Source of the DNA: Acidobacteriota bacterium
Lineage (GTDB): Bacteria > Acidobacteriota > Terriglobia > Bryobacterales > Bryobacteraceae
Assembly (NCBI GenBank): GCA_018268935.1
Contig: JAFDVS010000017.1
Span: 1-44,136, forward strand
Direction: 5' to 3'
DNA: 44,136 nucleotides
Shown here: piece after piece, positions 1 to 8,994 of the stretch
Layout: every line of letters starts with the position of its first letter
Position numbering within the stretch: position 1 is the first letter of the stretch
Translations under genes and position numbers: made by a program
Notes under the pieces: model-generated
What the model was told of the DNA's origin: nothing
What the model saw: the letters and a program-made list of their open reading frames with translations, nothing else
Databases searched by the model: none

Positions 1-486
1 GTTGCCGCCCCAGGCCACATCGCCCTGAATCCGCCCATATCCGTCCACCTCAACCACAACACCGGCTGCGGTCCGGTAGCTGGGCACGTTTGTCACGCTG
101 ACATCTCCAGTCTCGTGCAACGTCGCCATCACCTTCCCCACCGGAGTTTCGATCCAATGATCGCCCGGCCCTATGCGCCCCATGTACGCCAACGTAGCCA
201 CCAGCCCGATAGTGCCATGCCCGCACATACCGAGATAGCCAACGTTATTGAAGAAGATGACGCCTGCCGCACAGGACGGATCAACCGGCTGGCATAGTAG
301 AGCGCCTACCATTACGTCCGACCCGCGCGGTTCGTTCACCACTCCGGACCGGAACAGATCGTGATCCTCGCGAAAAAAAGCCAGCCGTTCCGCCATCGAG
401 CCAGCGCCCAGATCCGGCCCGCCGGCCGTTACCACGCGTGTGGGCTCTCCACAGGTATGCGAATCGACAACCTTTACTTTGCGCAT
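1..486 (-). CDS. Proline racemase family protein, probable 4-hydroxyproline 2-epimerase (C-terminus off window)
   Basis: Reading minus from ATG at 486, the frame stays open to the window edge (162 codons), so the C-terminal half is missing. The start has the family N-terminus [10 protein letters not shown] (residues 8-17), and [10 protein letters not shown] at 87-96 places the first catalytic cysteine at Cys88. The second catalytic cysteine lies outside the window. Family members racemise proline, epimerise trans-4-hydroxy-L-proline to cis-4-hydroxy-D-proline, or dehydrate trans-3-hydroxyproline with a Thr in place of a Cys. The first Cys here and the DapA-like neighbour favour the 4-hydroxyproline epimerase. 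The ATG overlaps the last 13 bases of the DapA-like gene, which implies translational coupling. Cytosolic; no signal peptide. The family is certain; the substrate is inferred from context. Confidence 0.85.
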   Translation of the reverse strand, partial: MRKVKVVDSHTCGEPTRVVTAGGPDLGAGSMAERLAFFREDHDLFRSGVVNEPRGSDVMVGALLCQPVDPSCAAGVIFFNNVGYLGMCGHGTIGLVATLAYMGRIGPGDHWIETPVGKVMATLHETGDVSVTNVPSYRTAAGVVVEVDGYGRIQGDVAWGGN

Positions 487-1391
487 GCTGCGAAATCGAG
501 CGAAGGCCGCGTAGCCAATGCCTTGCGGATGATCGCCAACACCTCCTCGCGCTCGGCAACGGCAATAGCCAGCCGAGGCGCCCTGGTCTTCTCCGAACCC
601 AACCCAACCTCAGCCATGCAGAGCTTGATGTACTGCACCAGCTTGATCTTCGTGTCTAAATGGAGCAGCGGCGTGTACCAGCGATACAATTCACGCGCCT
701 CTTCCCAACGTCCGGCCGTGGCCAATTCCCACAACACCCGGTTTTCGTCGGGGAAGGCATTCACCAATCCTGATACCCATCCCTGGGCGCCCAACATTAC
801 GCTTTCCAAGACCAGATCATCCACCCCGCTAAACAGCAGGAACCGGTCCCCATGCAGATTCACCAGATCGGTAATCCGGCGTGGATTATCCGAGGATTCT
901 TTAATCGCCACAATCGTCGGCTCACCGGCCAGTTGGTGAAACATCTCCGGAGTCACATCCACGTAATAGGCAGGCGGGTTGTTGTAGATCATGATCGGCA
1001 ACCCGCAACCTTGCGCCACAGCCCGGAAATGCGCAATCGCCTCGCGCCCGTCCGCTTTGTAGATCATTGCCGGCAGCACCATCAACCCGTCAATGCCGAT
1101 CCGCTCACAATCCCGCGCATACCGCACCGCCGTGCGCGTTGTATTCTCCGCCACGCCGCTCAGTATAGGGATGCGTCCACCCACTACACTCTTCAGTTCC
1201 CTTAAAACTGTCAGCTTCTCCTCATAGTCGAGTGCTGTGTTTTCTCCCACACTACCGAGCAAGATAACGCCATGAATTCCCGCCGCGATCATCTTCTCCA
1301 GATGCGCCGCGGTGGCCGCAATGTCGATCGACTCGTCCTCGCGAAACTGCGTCGTCAGAGCGGGATAAACCCCATGCCAATTCGCCTTCAT
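474..1391 (-). CDS. DapA/NAL-family lyase, probable 1-pyrroline-4-hydroxy-2-carboxylate deaminase
   Basis: A 305-residue class I aldolase-fold protein of the dihydrodipicolinate synthase family. It begins [16 protein letters not shown], a normal family N-terminus. Tyr136 sits in IMIYNNP, the Schiff-base Lys164 in VAIKESS, and GSVGEN at 46-51 stands in for the usual GTTGE loop. In hydroxyproline degradation a member of this family deaminates pyrroline-4-hydroxy-2-carboxylate to alpha-ketoglutarate semialdehyde, and the epimerase gene immediately downstream suggests that role. The start at 1391 is chosen because GGAGG lies 7 bases upstream and the family alignment begins here. The reading frame is also open upstream into the DUF885 gene, giving an apparent 888-residue fusion that I attribute to a frameshift near 1451. 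Alternatives are another keto-acid aldolase or N-acetylneuraminate lyase. Confidence 0.8.
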   Translation of the reverse strand: MKANWHGVYPALTTQFREDESIDIAATAAHLEKMIAAGIHGVILLGSVGENTALDYEEKLTVLRELKSVVGGRIPILSGVAENTTRTAVRYARDCERIGIDGLMVLPAMIYKADGREAIAHFRAVAQGCGLPIMIYNNPPAYYVDVTPEMFHQLAGEPTIVAIKESSDNPRRITDLVNLHGDRFLLFSGVDDLVLESVMLGAQGWVSGLVNAFPDENRVLWELATAGRWEEARELYRWYTPLLHLDTKIKLVQYIKLCMAEVGLGSEKTRAPRLAIAVAEREEVLAIIRKALATRPSLDFAACAK

Positions 1392-3140
1392 TGGATGCCT
1401 CCGTAAAATCTCCATTGTGGCCGAAAATCCTTCGCCGGTGGCTGGCCCGTCAAGCAACGCCCGCACCATTGCAATCGGCATCGAATTCCCCTTGAGAATG
1501 CGATCATGAAACTCGCGATTCGACATCTTACCGCTCTTCACCAGTTCCTGATGCAGAGAACGAATCTGCAGCCCTCCCATCATGTAAGCCACCTGATACA
1601 GAGGTGAGTAATCCGTTTCGAACGATCTGCGCACTTCCGCGGCGGCATTCTCGCGCTCATGCCCAACCCGGTCCACCAGAAAATCCACTGCCTCGGCGGC
1701 CGTCATCTTCTCCAAATGGAAACTCAGCGAAAAGATAATTCGCGCACAACGATGCATCCGCCAGAACAGCGCGCCGACCCGATTTTCCGGCGTCTTGTGA
1801 AACCCCATGTCCCACAGCAGAAACTCCCAGTACAGCGCCCAACCCTCCATCCAGAACGGAGTGCTGAACGTGCGCCGGTAGGGCCGGTAGCGCTGGCCCA
1901 TGAACATCTGCAGGTTGTGCCCCGGGATCACCTCATGAAACACCGTGGCGTGCGAGAAGTGAATGTTGTTCCCCCGCATGCTCATCATCTTCTGCTCATG
2001 CGTCATCGAATCGGTGGGGAATGACACGATGATGCTCTCTCCGCCCAGAAAGAATGGATTCACCCGTTGCCTCTCGGGTGACATCATGTTCACCCGCCAC
2101 ACGTCCTTTGCCAGCGGCGGCACAGTCAGGAGATTATTCTTCTCCACAAACTCGATCGCCTCCAACGCCTGCTCCACGATCAAAGCCGGCTGCTTGCCCG
2201 GCTCCACATGAAGCGTCTTGACATGCTCCAGAGCCTTCTTCCAATCGTCCCCGAACCCCAGTTCCCGCGATGCTCTCAGCATCTCCTTGTCACACCAGGC
2301 GAACTCCTGCCTGGCGATCTCCACCAATTGTTCCGGCGTGTACGGGATCATTTCATTCTCCAGTTCCAGCAGCAATGCTTCCCGCCCGATCGGATCGCCG
2401 ATGATCGTATCCCGGTCCCCTTTCGCCACACCGACGCGCTTTTCCCGCAACTCCGCCGCATAGCGTTCCAAAGCCGCATCAGCGCGATTGTACGGCTCCG
2501 CCACCCACCAGGTGAACAACGGGTCGTAGCCGTTGTAGAAATCGAACCAGGTCTTCAGCAGTGAACGATACTCTCTCACCGCCCGCACTGCCCGGTTCGC
2601 CACGGTCTTCTTCTCCGGACAAGCATTCGCCTTCACCCGGCAATCCGTCACCGGCTTGGCCAACTGCTTCGCCAGATCATCCAGCCGCGCGGCCACCTTG
2701 GCCGGATCCATCGGGTCCACTCGAACACGTGACTCGTGCAACTCCGTCACCGTCGCCGCAAACGGCAGCAGCGAGTTGATTTCATCCTGCCGCCGCTTCA
2801 CCTCCACCAATTGCCGCAACTCATAGCGAAGCCGGTTCTGAAACAGAACGTAGTCGATTTTGCCTTCCAGCCCCAGCGCATCGAAATCAATGCGTGCCAG
2901 CGCCTCGCGCCATGCTTCATAGAAGGTGCGCAGAGCCGTCAGTGTGGAGGGAGAAGAAGGCAATGTGTAATACCGGATGAGGCTGGTTTCATCAGTCCGG
3001 TAGCGCTCCACGACATCGCGCAAGTCACCGCCTCGTGTCACCATCGACGCCGCATCAGGAGCCTGATAGGGTGTCGCCGCGGGCCTGCGCACTTGGCCAC
3101 ACAGAGTGGAGGCCAGGCATAGCAATAGAAGAAGGCGCAT
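1388..3140 (-). CDS. Secreted DUF885-family peptidase, probable one-base frameshift near its 3' end
   Basis: The protein starts at ATG 3140 with GGAAGGA about 6 bases upstream. It has a signal peptide (residues 1-16) and the family's HEVIPGH metal-site-like motif at 402-408. As written, the frame runs through residue 583 straight into the DapA-like gene. One frame over, the same DNA encodes [15 protein letters not shown] followed by TGA at 1390-1388. That stop overlaps the DapA-like ATG as ATGA, the arrangement seen at other junctions here. Removing one base near 1451 (after ALL) restores a 583-residue protein of normal family length, with an aromatic tail that looks like a real C-terminus. 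An exported peptidase fused to a cytosolic lyase would make little sense. The extra base may be a real mutation or a sequencing error. It probably acts in the periplasm on peptides; substrate unknown. Confidence 0.82.
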
Positions 3141-3167
3141 GAAAAGTCCTTCCCGCTATTGTCGATG

Positions 3168-3191
3168 AAAAATCTCCGCCGCGCGACGGAG
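3168..3191 (-). terminator. Probable intrinsic terminator after the second ABC permease gene
   Basis: On the minus strand the sequence CTCCG, an 8-base loop, then CGGAG is followed by A and five T residues. It lies 6 bases after the permease stop codon and about 28 bases before the DUF885 start. The stem is only 5 pairs but GC-rich and is followed by a proper T-run. It may separate or attenuate the permease and peptidase transcription units. Confidence 0.55.
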
Positions 3192-3196
3192 CCCGC

Positions 3197-4435
3197 CTAC
3201 TCGTAGCGCAGCGCTTCCACCGGATCCAGCCGCGCGGCTTTGTTCGCCGGCCAGATGCCGAAGAACAGGCCGATACCCACGCTCACCGCAACTCCCAACA
3301 CCACCGCCCAAATGGGAACCGAGGTAGGAAGATCGGGAAACGCCAGTCTGGCACCGCGCGAAATCATCCACCCCAACATCATTCCCAATACGCCACCCAT
3401 ACCGGTCAACACCACCGCTTCGGTCAAGAACTGCAGGATGATATCTCCGCGCTTTGCCCCCACCGCTTTCCGCACCCCGATTTCGCGGGTTCGTTCGGTC
3501 ACGCTCACCAGCATGATGTTCATCACACCGATGCCTCCAACCAGCAGTCCGATGGAACTCAGCACCACCATCACCAGCGCTGTCACCGCCGTAATCTTTC
3601 GGAAATCCTCAATCATCTGCTCCGCGCTCGAGATGAAGAAATCATCGGGTTTGTCATGCGGGACACGCCGCTCCACGCGCAGCACCGTGCGAACTTCATC
3701 GGCCGCCTGGGCCAGGCGCCCGGGCTTGGCCACTACCACCAGCATGTGTTCCTTGGCGCTGGGAAACATCTTGCGCATCGTGAAGTAGGGAAGCAAGACC
3801 CGGTTGTCAGATGCTCCAGGAGGATTCGCCGCCGGCCGGTTCATCACTCCAACGACCTCGAAGTGGTGTCCATCCACTTCCATCGTCTTGCCCACTGCCT
3901 CCACATTGGAAAACAGCGCCTTGTAAACGTCCTCTCCGATCACGGCAACGGGCAGCCGCCGGCGGTTTTCCACGTCCGTAAAAAACCGGCCCATTTTCAT
4001 ATCGGCCTGTCCACCCGCGGCATAGCCCTCTTCGGTCCCGCCGATGTCGAGATTGAACGTATCGGCGCCTTTGTACTTCGCCATGTGCAATCCGCGGCCG
4101 GGAAACAGATAAGGGCTCACGTGGTCCACCGAAGGGCACCGCGTCGCCACCGCATTGGCCAAATCCAATGTCAGCGGCTTTCGCGTCCGTTCTTCCGGCG
4201 TCAAATCCCCGGTCCGCACGCCAATCTTGAATTTGAAGACAATCAAGGTGTTCCCGCCCATGCTGCGCAACACGTTGGTGATAGCCCCATCGAAACCGGC
4301 CAAAATTGAGCCGACGCCAATGATCGTGCTGGTGCCGATAATCACACCCAGCGTGGTAAGAAACGCCCGTAACTTGTGCGACCGGATGGAGTCAAGGGCC
4401 AACGCAACGCCGGAGCGAACCGCGCTCACTGTCAT
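3197..4435 (-). CDS. MacB/FtsX-type ABC transporter permease
   Basis: A 412-residue inner-membrane permease with the MacB layout: a transmembrane helix at about residues 20-45 after the SIRSHKLRAFLTTLGV segment, a periplasmic core domain to about 270, then three helices of the FtsX fold (about 285-305, 335-355, 370-395). The conserved loop RTREIGVRKAVGAKRGDI (about 315-332) contacts the ATPase. The gene overlaps the upstream permease by 4 bases (ATGA), so the two are co-translated and probably form a heterodimer. No ATPase or membrane-fusion gene lies in the window, so the substrate cannot be inferred. MacB-type systems use the ATPase to drive periplasmic conformational change, exporting peptides, lipoproteins or drugs. 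Confidence 0.92.
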   Translation of the reverse strand: MTVSAVRSGVALALDSIRSHKLRAFLTTLGVIIGTSTIIGVGSILAGFDGAITNVLRSMGGNTLIVFKFKIGVRTGDLTPEERTRKPLTLDLANAVATRCPSVDHVSPYLFPGRGLHMAKYKGADTFNLDIGGTEEGYAAGGQADMKMGRFFTDVENRRRLPVAVIGEDVYKALFSNVEAVGKTMEVDGHHFEVVGVMNRPAANPPGASDNRVLLPYFTMRKMFPSAKEHMLVVVAKPGRLAQAADEVRTVLRVERRVPHDKPDDFFISSAEQMIEDFRKITAVTALVMVVLSSIGLLVGGIGVMNIMLVSVTERTREIGVRKAVGAKRGDIILQFLTEAVVLTGMGGVLGMMLGWMISRGARLAFPDLPTSVPIWAVVLGVAVSVGIGLFFGIWPANKAARLDPVEALRYE

Positions 4436-5673
4436 CGTTCGGCCCTCAATGCTTCAATCGGATCCATTTTCGACGCCTGGCTCGCGGGGTAGATGCCAAA
4501 GAACAAGCCCACGATCGACGACAACCCTACCCCAGTCGCTACCGCCGTAGCAGGCATCGCCATTGGCACCGGAGTGAAGTTCCGTACAGCCACGGCCAGT
4601 CCATAGGCCAACAAAACGCCGACCAAGCCGCCCGTTGCAGCAAGCAGGGCGGACTCCACCAAAAACTGGCCGAGGATATCCTTGCGCCGCGCGCCGAGGG
4701 ATTTGCGAAGCCCGATTTCCTGCGTCCGCTCCGTCACCACCGCCATCATGATGTTCATGATCACGATGCCACCCACCACCATGAACACGCTCACTACCGC
4801 AACGGCAGTCGCCGCGATTGCGCTCGTCATGCGTTCCCACACCATCGCGAACGAATCGGAGCTTACCACCGCGAAGTTGTCATCCTGTCCCGGCGGCAAT
4901 TTCCGCCATGCCCGCAGCAGCATCCGGATCTCATCCTGGGCCTGAAACATATGGGCGTGATCCACCGCCATCGCGGCGTACGCCACTCCCTGCCTCGAGC
5001 CGTACATCTTGAAGAACGACTCGACGGGGATCATCACGAAATTGTCTTTGGATTGCCCGAACACGCTGCCCAACGACTTGGCAGAGCCAACCACTTCGAA
5101 TGGCCGGCCGTTGATGTGCACAGTCTTTCCGGTCGGATCCACGTTGGGGAAGAACGTCTCTTTCACATCCGCGCCAATCACGGCTACGGGAATTCGTCTG
5201 CGGTTCTCCGTCTCGGTATACATGCGGCCGAAGGCGATCTGCGTGTTGGTGATCTCGGCGAGGTTCGGCGAGGCGCCCTGCAAGCTCACGCCTTGCATAT
5301 GTTGCCCTTCGGCTGAAACCCGCACCTGGCGCGAACTCGTCATTCCCAGAGCTTTCACCAGCGTCGCCCGTTCCTGGAGAAAGGCGAACTCCTCCGGCCC
5401 CAGTTCCGGGTTCTTCTTCAAGAACTCCAGAAATTTCTTCGGATCCCAATTCCCGAAGAAGGCCATCCGGACAATGCGGAACCCATCCGCGCCCATATCG
5501 GAAACGGTCTGGGCCACGTATATGTCCATCCCATGGATCAACGACATTACGCCGATCAAGGTGGAGGTTGCCAGGATGATTCCCAGCAGGGTGAGAAAGC
5601 TGCGAAGCTTGTTCGCGCGCAGGGAATCGAGCGCCACACGGGCCGCTTCCCGGAATGGTGCGCCGGAGTGCAT
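4432..5673 (-). CDS. MacB/FtsX-type ABC transporter permease (tandem paralogue)
   Basis: A 413-residue paralogue of the following gene with the same order: N-terminal helix after LDSLRANKLRSFLTLLGI, a periplasmic core domain, then three C-terminal helices. The contact loop is RTQEIGLRKSLGARRKDI and the end is SKMDPIEALR, near-identical to the partner's end. The start at 5673 follows the hydrolase stop by 29 bases. No good Shine-Dalgarno is visible, so translation may depend on the upstream gene. The periplasmic domains of the two paralogues differ clearly, which suggests complementary halves of one transporter rather than a recent duplication. Confidence 0.92.
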   Translation of the reverse strand: MHSGAPFREAARVALDSLRANKLRSFLTLLGIILATSTLIGVMSLIHGMDIYVAQTVSDMGADGFRIVRMAFFGNWDPKKFLEFLKKNPELGPEEFAFLQERATLVKALGMTSSRQVRVSAEGQHMQGVSLQGASPNLAEITNTQIAFGRMYTETENRRRIPVAVIGADVKETFFPNVDPTGKTVHINGRPFEVVGSAKSLGSVFGQSKDNFVMIPVESFFKMYGSRQGVAYAAMAVDHAHMFQAQDEIRMLLRAWRKLPPGQDDNFAVVSSDSFAMVWERMTSAIAATAVAVVSVFMVVGGIVIMNIMMAVVTERTQEIGLRKSLGARRKDILGQFLVESALLAATGGLVGVLLAYGLAVAVRNFTPVPMAMPATAVATGVGLSSIVGLFFGIYPASQASKMDPIEALRAER

Positions 5674-5702
5674 GTAGTCTATTACCAGTATCTAAGACGA
5701 CA

Positions 5703-6698
5703 CTAGGCGCGTGCTTGTTCCCTCAACCACTCCACCAACACCGAATCGACCCAAAATCGCTGCTGCCCGCGCGCCAGAAAACCAACATGCCCCCCATGCT
5801 CAACCGCCAACAGCCGCAGATTCGACTTATTCCGGAACGCCTCGTGGCGATAGACGCGGAAGGGAATCATCGGATCGTCTTTCGAATGAAGGAAGAGCGC
5901 CGGAATCTCGATTGCCTCCAGAAAGAGCTGCGAGGATTGCGTTCCGTAGTAGCCAGGCGCGGTCCCAAACCCAAAAAAGGGAGCAGTGATCCGGTCGTCG
6001 AACTCATACACCGTGCGAACACCCGGCAGTGCATCCAGCCGGAACACTCCGGGCATGTGGGCATGCCGCCGCCGCAGCCGGGCAGCCATATGCACCACAA
6101 ACCGCCGCTGGTAGAGCCAGTTTCGCCTCTCGTTCAGTTCCAGCGCGCACGCGTGCAGATCCAGTGGATTGCTGATGCTCACCACCCCAGCCAGCAATTG
6201 CCTGCCGCTACTCCCCAGTTCCCCCGCCAGTTTCGTAACCATATTCGCACCGAGCGAGAATCCGGCCAGGAATACCGGCCCAAGCCCCGATCCATGAAGG
6301 TGTTCCGCAAAGTAGCGGATATCGGTAGTGAGTCCGGCATGATAGAGGGTGTTGCACAGATGCTCGGTCCCCCCACAACTACGGATGTTCATCCGGTGGA
6401 CAGCGAATCCCGCACGGAGGGCGGCATGAGCGGCGCTCCTCATGTACCCCGCCTCGCTTGATCCTTCCAGCCCGTGCACAAGGATGAGTTCCCCGTTCGC
6501 CCGACCCTGCGGACGCTGGCTTCGCACCAAAATCTGCACTGCCGGCTCCGTGCGATAGAGCTTCTCCTCGAGCGCGACCTCCTTCAGACCCGGCCGCCGC
6601 CAGAACGAGCCCAGAATCGTCTGCCAATGTGGGTTCTGAAACAGTGGTTCAAATGGAGGCAATCTTCCCGATTGTAGCCTGCCCGGCTCAACAAACAT
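5703..6698 (-). CDS. YheT-family alpha/beta hydrolase
   Basis: A 331-residue alpha/beta hydrolase. The N-terminal FQNPHWQTILGSFWRR is characteristic of the YheT/ABHD1-3 family. The nucleophile is Ser148 in GFSLGAN, the acid probably Asp275 in SKDDPMIP, and the base His304 in EHGGHVGF. HGLEGS at 75-80 forms the oxyanion loop. There is no signal peptide, so it is cytosolic. The usual esterase/lipase-like activity is inferred from family; the natural substrate is unknown. It is the first gene of a minus-strand run that continues through the ABC permeases. Its start lies 64 bases from the divergent glycine-zipper gene, so a divergent promoter region sits at 6699-6762. Confidence 0.88.
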   Translation of the reverse strand: MFVEPGRLQSGRLPPFEPLFQNPHWQTILGSFWRRPGLKEVALEEKLYRTEPAVQILVRSQRPQGRANGELILVHGLEGSSEAGYMRSAAHAALRAGFAVHRMNIRSCGGTEHLCNTLYHAGLTTDIRYFAEHLHGSGLGPVFLAGFSLGANMVTKLAGELGSSGRQLLAGVVSISNPLDLHACALELNERRNWLYQRRFVVHMAARLRRRHAHMPGVFRLDALPGVRTVYEFDDRITAPFFGFGTAPGYYGTQSSQLFLEAIEIPALFLHSKDDPMIPFRVYRHEAFRNKSNLRLLAVEHGGHVGFLARGQQRFWVDSVLVEWLREQARA

Positions 6699-6762
6699 TA
6701 ATCATTCTCTTCGTAACGTGCCGAAACCTTAAGCGTCTCGATCAACGGAGGTTCCGCACCCG

Positions 6763-7161
6763 ATGAACAAATGTGTGTTCCCACTCATTCTCGCCGCGCT
6801 CCTGGCCTGCACAGGCGCCCTTTTGGCTCAGGAGCCGGTGCAGCAAGCCCCTCAGACCGACCCCGCAAAGCCGGTAGTCGATGCGGTGATCAGCGCCACC
6901 CAAGTATTGGAAGGCATCGAGAAAGCATCGCGCGACATGGGCGAAAAATCAGTGGTCCAAGCTACGCCCGATGGCCCTCGCACATACGTCCGCCGCCCCA
7001 TCAAGAACTCGCTCATCCTGATTGCCGCCGGCGCGGTTGCCGGAGCCGGAGCAGGTGGAGCTATCACCAAGAACAGCAAGGGCGCAATGGTCGGCGCAAT
7101 CCTCGGCGGTGTTGCAGGACTTCTTTACGACCGGGTTACAGCACGCGAGCCGGGCATCTAG
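6763..7161 (+). CDS. Small exported protein with a glycine-zipper segment
   Basis: A 132-residue protein with a signal peptide (about residues 1-22, ending LLAQ) and a proline/alanine-rich mature start. At about 83-124 a glycine-rich stretch, AAGAVAGAGAGG followed by GAMVGAILGGVAGLLYD, has the small-residue spacing of glycine-zipper domains found in small outer-membrane or periplasmic proteins. GGAGG lies 11 bases before the ATG, a slightly long spacing. I recognise no closer family. It is probably membrane-associated, but its function is unknown. It is followed by the TPR gene on the same strand after 125 bases. Confidence 0.7.
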   Translation: MNKCVFPLILAALLACTGALLAQEPVQQAPQTDPAKPVVDAVISATQVLEGIEKASRDMGEKSVVQATPDGPRTYVRRPIKNSLILIAAGAVAGAGAGGAITKNSKGAMVGAILGGVAGLLYDRVTAREPGI

Positions 7162-7246
7162 GCCACAAGAGTTAACAACTCCGGCACGAACATTTTCCCC
7201 CTTCCCGCGTAGATAGATCCAAAGGGCCGGTGGCGCGATCCGGCGC

Positions 7247-7264
7247 TTTCGAACATCGTCGAAA
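7247..7264. repeat. Short inverted repeat upstream of the TPR gene
   Basis: TTTCGA, a 6-base spacer ACATCG, then TCGAAA: a perfect 6-base inverted repeat ending 22 bases before the TPR start. It could be a small operator or an RNA hairpin in the leader; its size alone is weak evidence. Confidence 0.3.
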
Positions 7265-7286
7265 ATTCCTAACGCTGGAGGGCGCC

Positions 7287-8591
7287 ATGAAGCTGTGGCT
7301 ATGCGTGTGTCTATTTTCGTGGGTTGTCCTTGGGCAGGACGATCCCGACCCCTGGGAATTCCAACTCTCTCGGGCGAATATCCTTGCACGGCAAGGCAAG
7401 TTTTCGGAAGCCGAACAGGCGTACCTCGAATGCATCAAGCAGGCGGAGCCGTTCGCCAATGAGGACCTGCGGAAAGCGAAAGCCTGGAATAACCTCGGCG
7501 CACTCTATCATCAGACCGGACGGTATGCCGAGGCAGAGGTACTCTACCTCAAGGCATTGCCCGCCTACAACGAACTCAAAGGCATGGCCCGAGCCGCCTA
7601 TGCATCGGTGGTCAACAATCTTGCGGAGGTGTACCGCATGCGGGGCCGTTATCGCGAAGCAGAGGCAATGTTCCGCAAGTCGATCACCGAGAGGGAAACG
7701 CATAATCCAAAAGACAAAGACATCGCCGCTCCACTCAACAATCTTGCGGTGTTACTCAACCTGCAGGGCCACCCGAAGGAAGCAGAGCAGTTTGTTCGCC
7801 GCGCCATTGCCACATGGGAGGCAGCCAATGGCGACAATAGCCGCAACGTTGCTTCCGGCTATAACACGTTGGGAGAAGCCCTGCGGCTGCTCGGACGTTT
7901 TCAGGAGTCCGAACAGGCGCATCGCAAAGCCCTCGAGTTGCGTGCCCAAGCTCTTCCGGAAGGTCATCCGGAAATCGCGACGGGACTCAGCAATCTGGGC
8001 TCCGTCCTCTATCTGCAAGGCAAGTATGCGGATGCCGAAAAGCTTTACCTGCAGGCATTGGGAATTCGGGAAAAAGCCCTCGGGCCCAATCATTCCGGGA
8101 TCGCATTCTTGTTGAACAACCTTGGCACTGCATTGCAAGCCCAAGGCAAGGGCGCCGAGGCTGAGAATCACTACCGCCGCGCGATTGAGATTCTGGAGGC
8201 TGCCGGATCCGCCGGCCATACCGACTATTCGAAGGCAGTAGAGAATCTCGCGTTACTCTTTGTCGCACAGGGAAAGATGAAGGGAGCAGAGGGACTCTAT
8301 TTGAGGGCCTTGGCCGTGCGTGAAAAAGCGCTCGGGCAAAACAGCCCGCTTCTCGGTGACAGCTATGATACGCTTGCGCAGTTTTATCTCTCCGCAGGCC
8401 GCCCAACGGAGGCAGAGCGCTATCTGCGCAAAGCAGTTGAGGCGAGGGAATCCGCCTTTGGTCCACAGTCGGAACAGGTGGCGCAGAGCCTCACCAGGCT
8501 CGGAAACCTGTACCGCTCTCAGAATCGCGAGTCCCAGGCTGAACGCGTGCACAATCGCACCAACCTCATTCGCAGCCTGATCCGGCAGTAG
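7287..8591 (+). CDS. Secreted tetratricopeptide-repeat protein
   Basis: A 434-residue protein with a signal peptide (MKLWLCVCLFSWVVLGQ) and then eight to nine TPR units of the 42-residue kinesin-light-chain type (TPR_10/TPR_12), for example NNLGALYHQTGRYAEAEVLY. The ATG at 7287 is preferred over one 57 bases earlier: GGAGG sits 5 bases upstream and the signal peptide starts there. TPR superhelices mediate protein-protein contacts; there is no catalytic domain. Location is periplasm or outer surface. It ends base-to-base against the stop codon of the convergent small gene, so no terminator fits between them. Confidence 0.88.
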   Translation: MKLWLCVCLFSWVVLGQDDPDPWEFQLSRANILARQGKFSEAEQAYLECIKQAEPFANEDLRKAKAWNNLGALYHQTGRYAEAEVLYLKALPAYNELKGMARAAYASVVNNLAEVYRMRGRYREAEAMFRKSITERETHNPKDKDIAAPLNNLAVLLNLQGHPKEAEQFVRRAIATWEAANGDNSRNVASGYNTLGEALRLLGRFQESEQAHRKALELRAQALPEGHPEIATGLSNLGSVLYLQGKYADAEKLYLQALGIREKALGPNHSGIAFLLNNLGTALQAQGKGAEAENHYRRAIEILEAAGSAGHTDYSKAVENLALLFVAQGKMKGAEGLYLRALAVREKALGQNSPLLGDSYDTLAQFYLSAGRPTEAERYLRKAVEARESAFGPQSEQVAQSLTRLGNLYRSQNRESQAERVHNRTNLIRSLIRQ

Positions 8592-8984
8592 TTACATGCG
8601 CTTGGCGGTAAACTCAACGCCCTTCCGTTTGCCACCGGCAGCGCTTGTGCCCTTCAGTTCTTCACCGTTGACCGATCCACTCCACTGGATCTTGATCTCA
8701 CCCTTCTTCTTGTTCTGCTGCACCGTGGTGAAGCTGAAGCGGTCTCCTTCAAGTTTGCCGTCCTTGATGTCCATGGTCACGTCCCGGCGCCCCTTGCCCG
8801 TCGTCACCGAACCGGTGAGAGTACCGCCGTCGCTCTTCAGATCGAAGACGGTGGTGATGGTCGCACTCTTCCCTTTCTTGCTCTTTGCTTCCGAAGTAGC
8901 CTTCCACTTCCCATCAATCGTGGCGGCGAACATGGACCCCGCCAACAACGCGGAAACGAGAATCGAGGAAAATAGTGTTTTCAT
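8592..8984 (-). CDS. Small secreted protein of unknown function, lysine-rich beta type
   Basis: A 130-residue protein with a signal peptide (residues 1-21, ending SMFAA) followed by a short beta-rich domain, IDGKWKATSEAKSKKG to the end. It has many lysines, regular strand-turn spacing (LTGSVTTGKG, LEGDRFSF, IQWSGSVNGEELKG) and no cysteine. The pattern resembles small exported proteins common in Acidobacteria and Planctomycetes, but I assign no function. The start at 8984 is chosen over a longer frame because AGGAGA sits 10 bases upstream and the signal peptide begins there. Its Shine-Dalgarno lies inside an 8-pair inverted repeat (8995-9023). Downstream it abuts the TPR gene tail to tail. Confidence 0.75.
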   Translation of the reverse strand: MKTLFSSILVSALLAGSMFAATIDGKWKATSEAKSKKGKSATITTVFDLKSDGGTLTGSVTTGKGRRDVTMDIKDGKLEGDRFSFTTVQQNKKKGEIKIQWSGSVNGEELKGTSAAGGKRKGVEFTAKRM

Positions 8985-8994
8985 CAGTAGTGTC

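Noticed and set aside
1445..1460. Programmed +1 frameshift of the prfB type at the CTT codon
   Set aside because: CTT is followed by GAC, not TGA, and there is no upstream Shine-Dalgarno-like spacer. A simple indel is more likely.
474..3140. A genuine 888-residue fusion of DUF885 peptidase and DapA-like lyase
   Set aside because: An exported peptidase with a signal peptide would drag a cytosolic lyase out of the cell. The lyase keeps its own ribosome site, and one frame over there is a natural DUF885 tail with an ATGA stop/start overlap.
7169..7181. GAGTT/AACTC repeat after the glycine-zipper gene as a terminator
   Set aside because: The stem is 5 AT-rich pairs with a three-base loop and no adjacent T-run.
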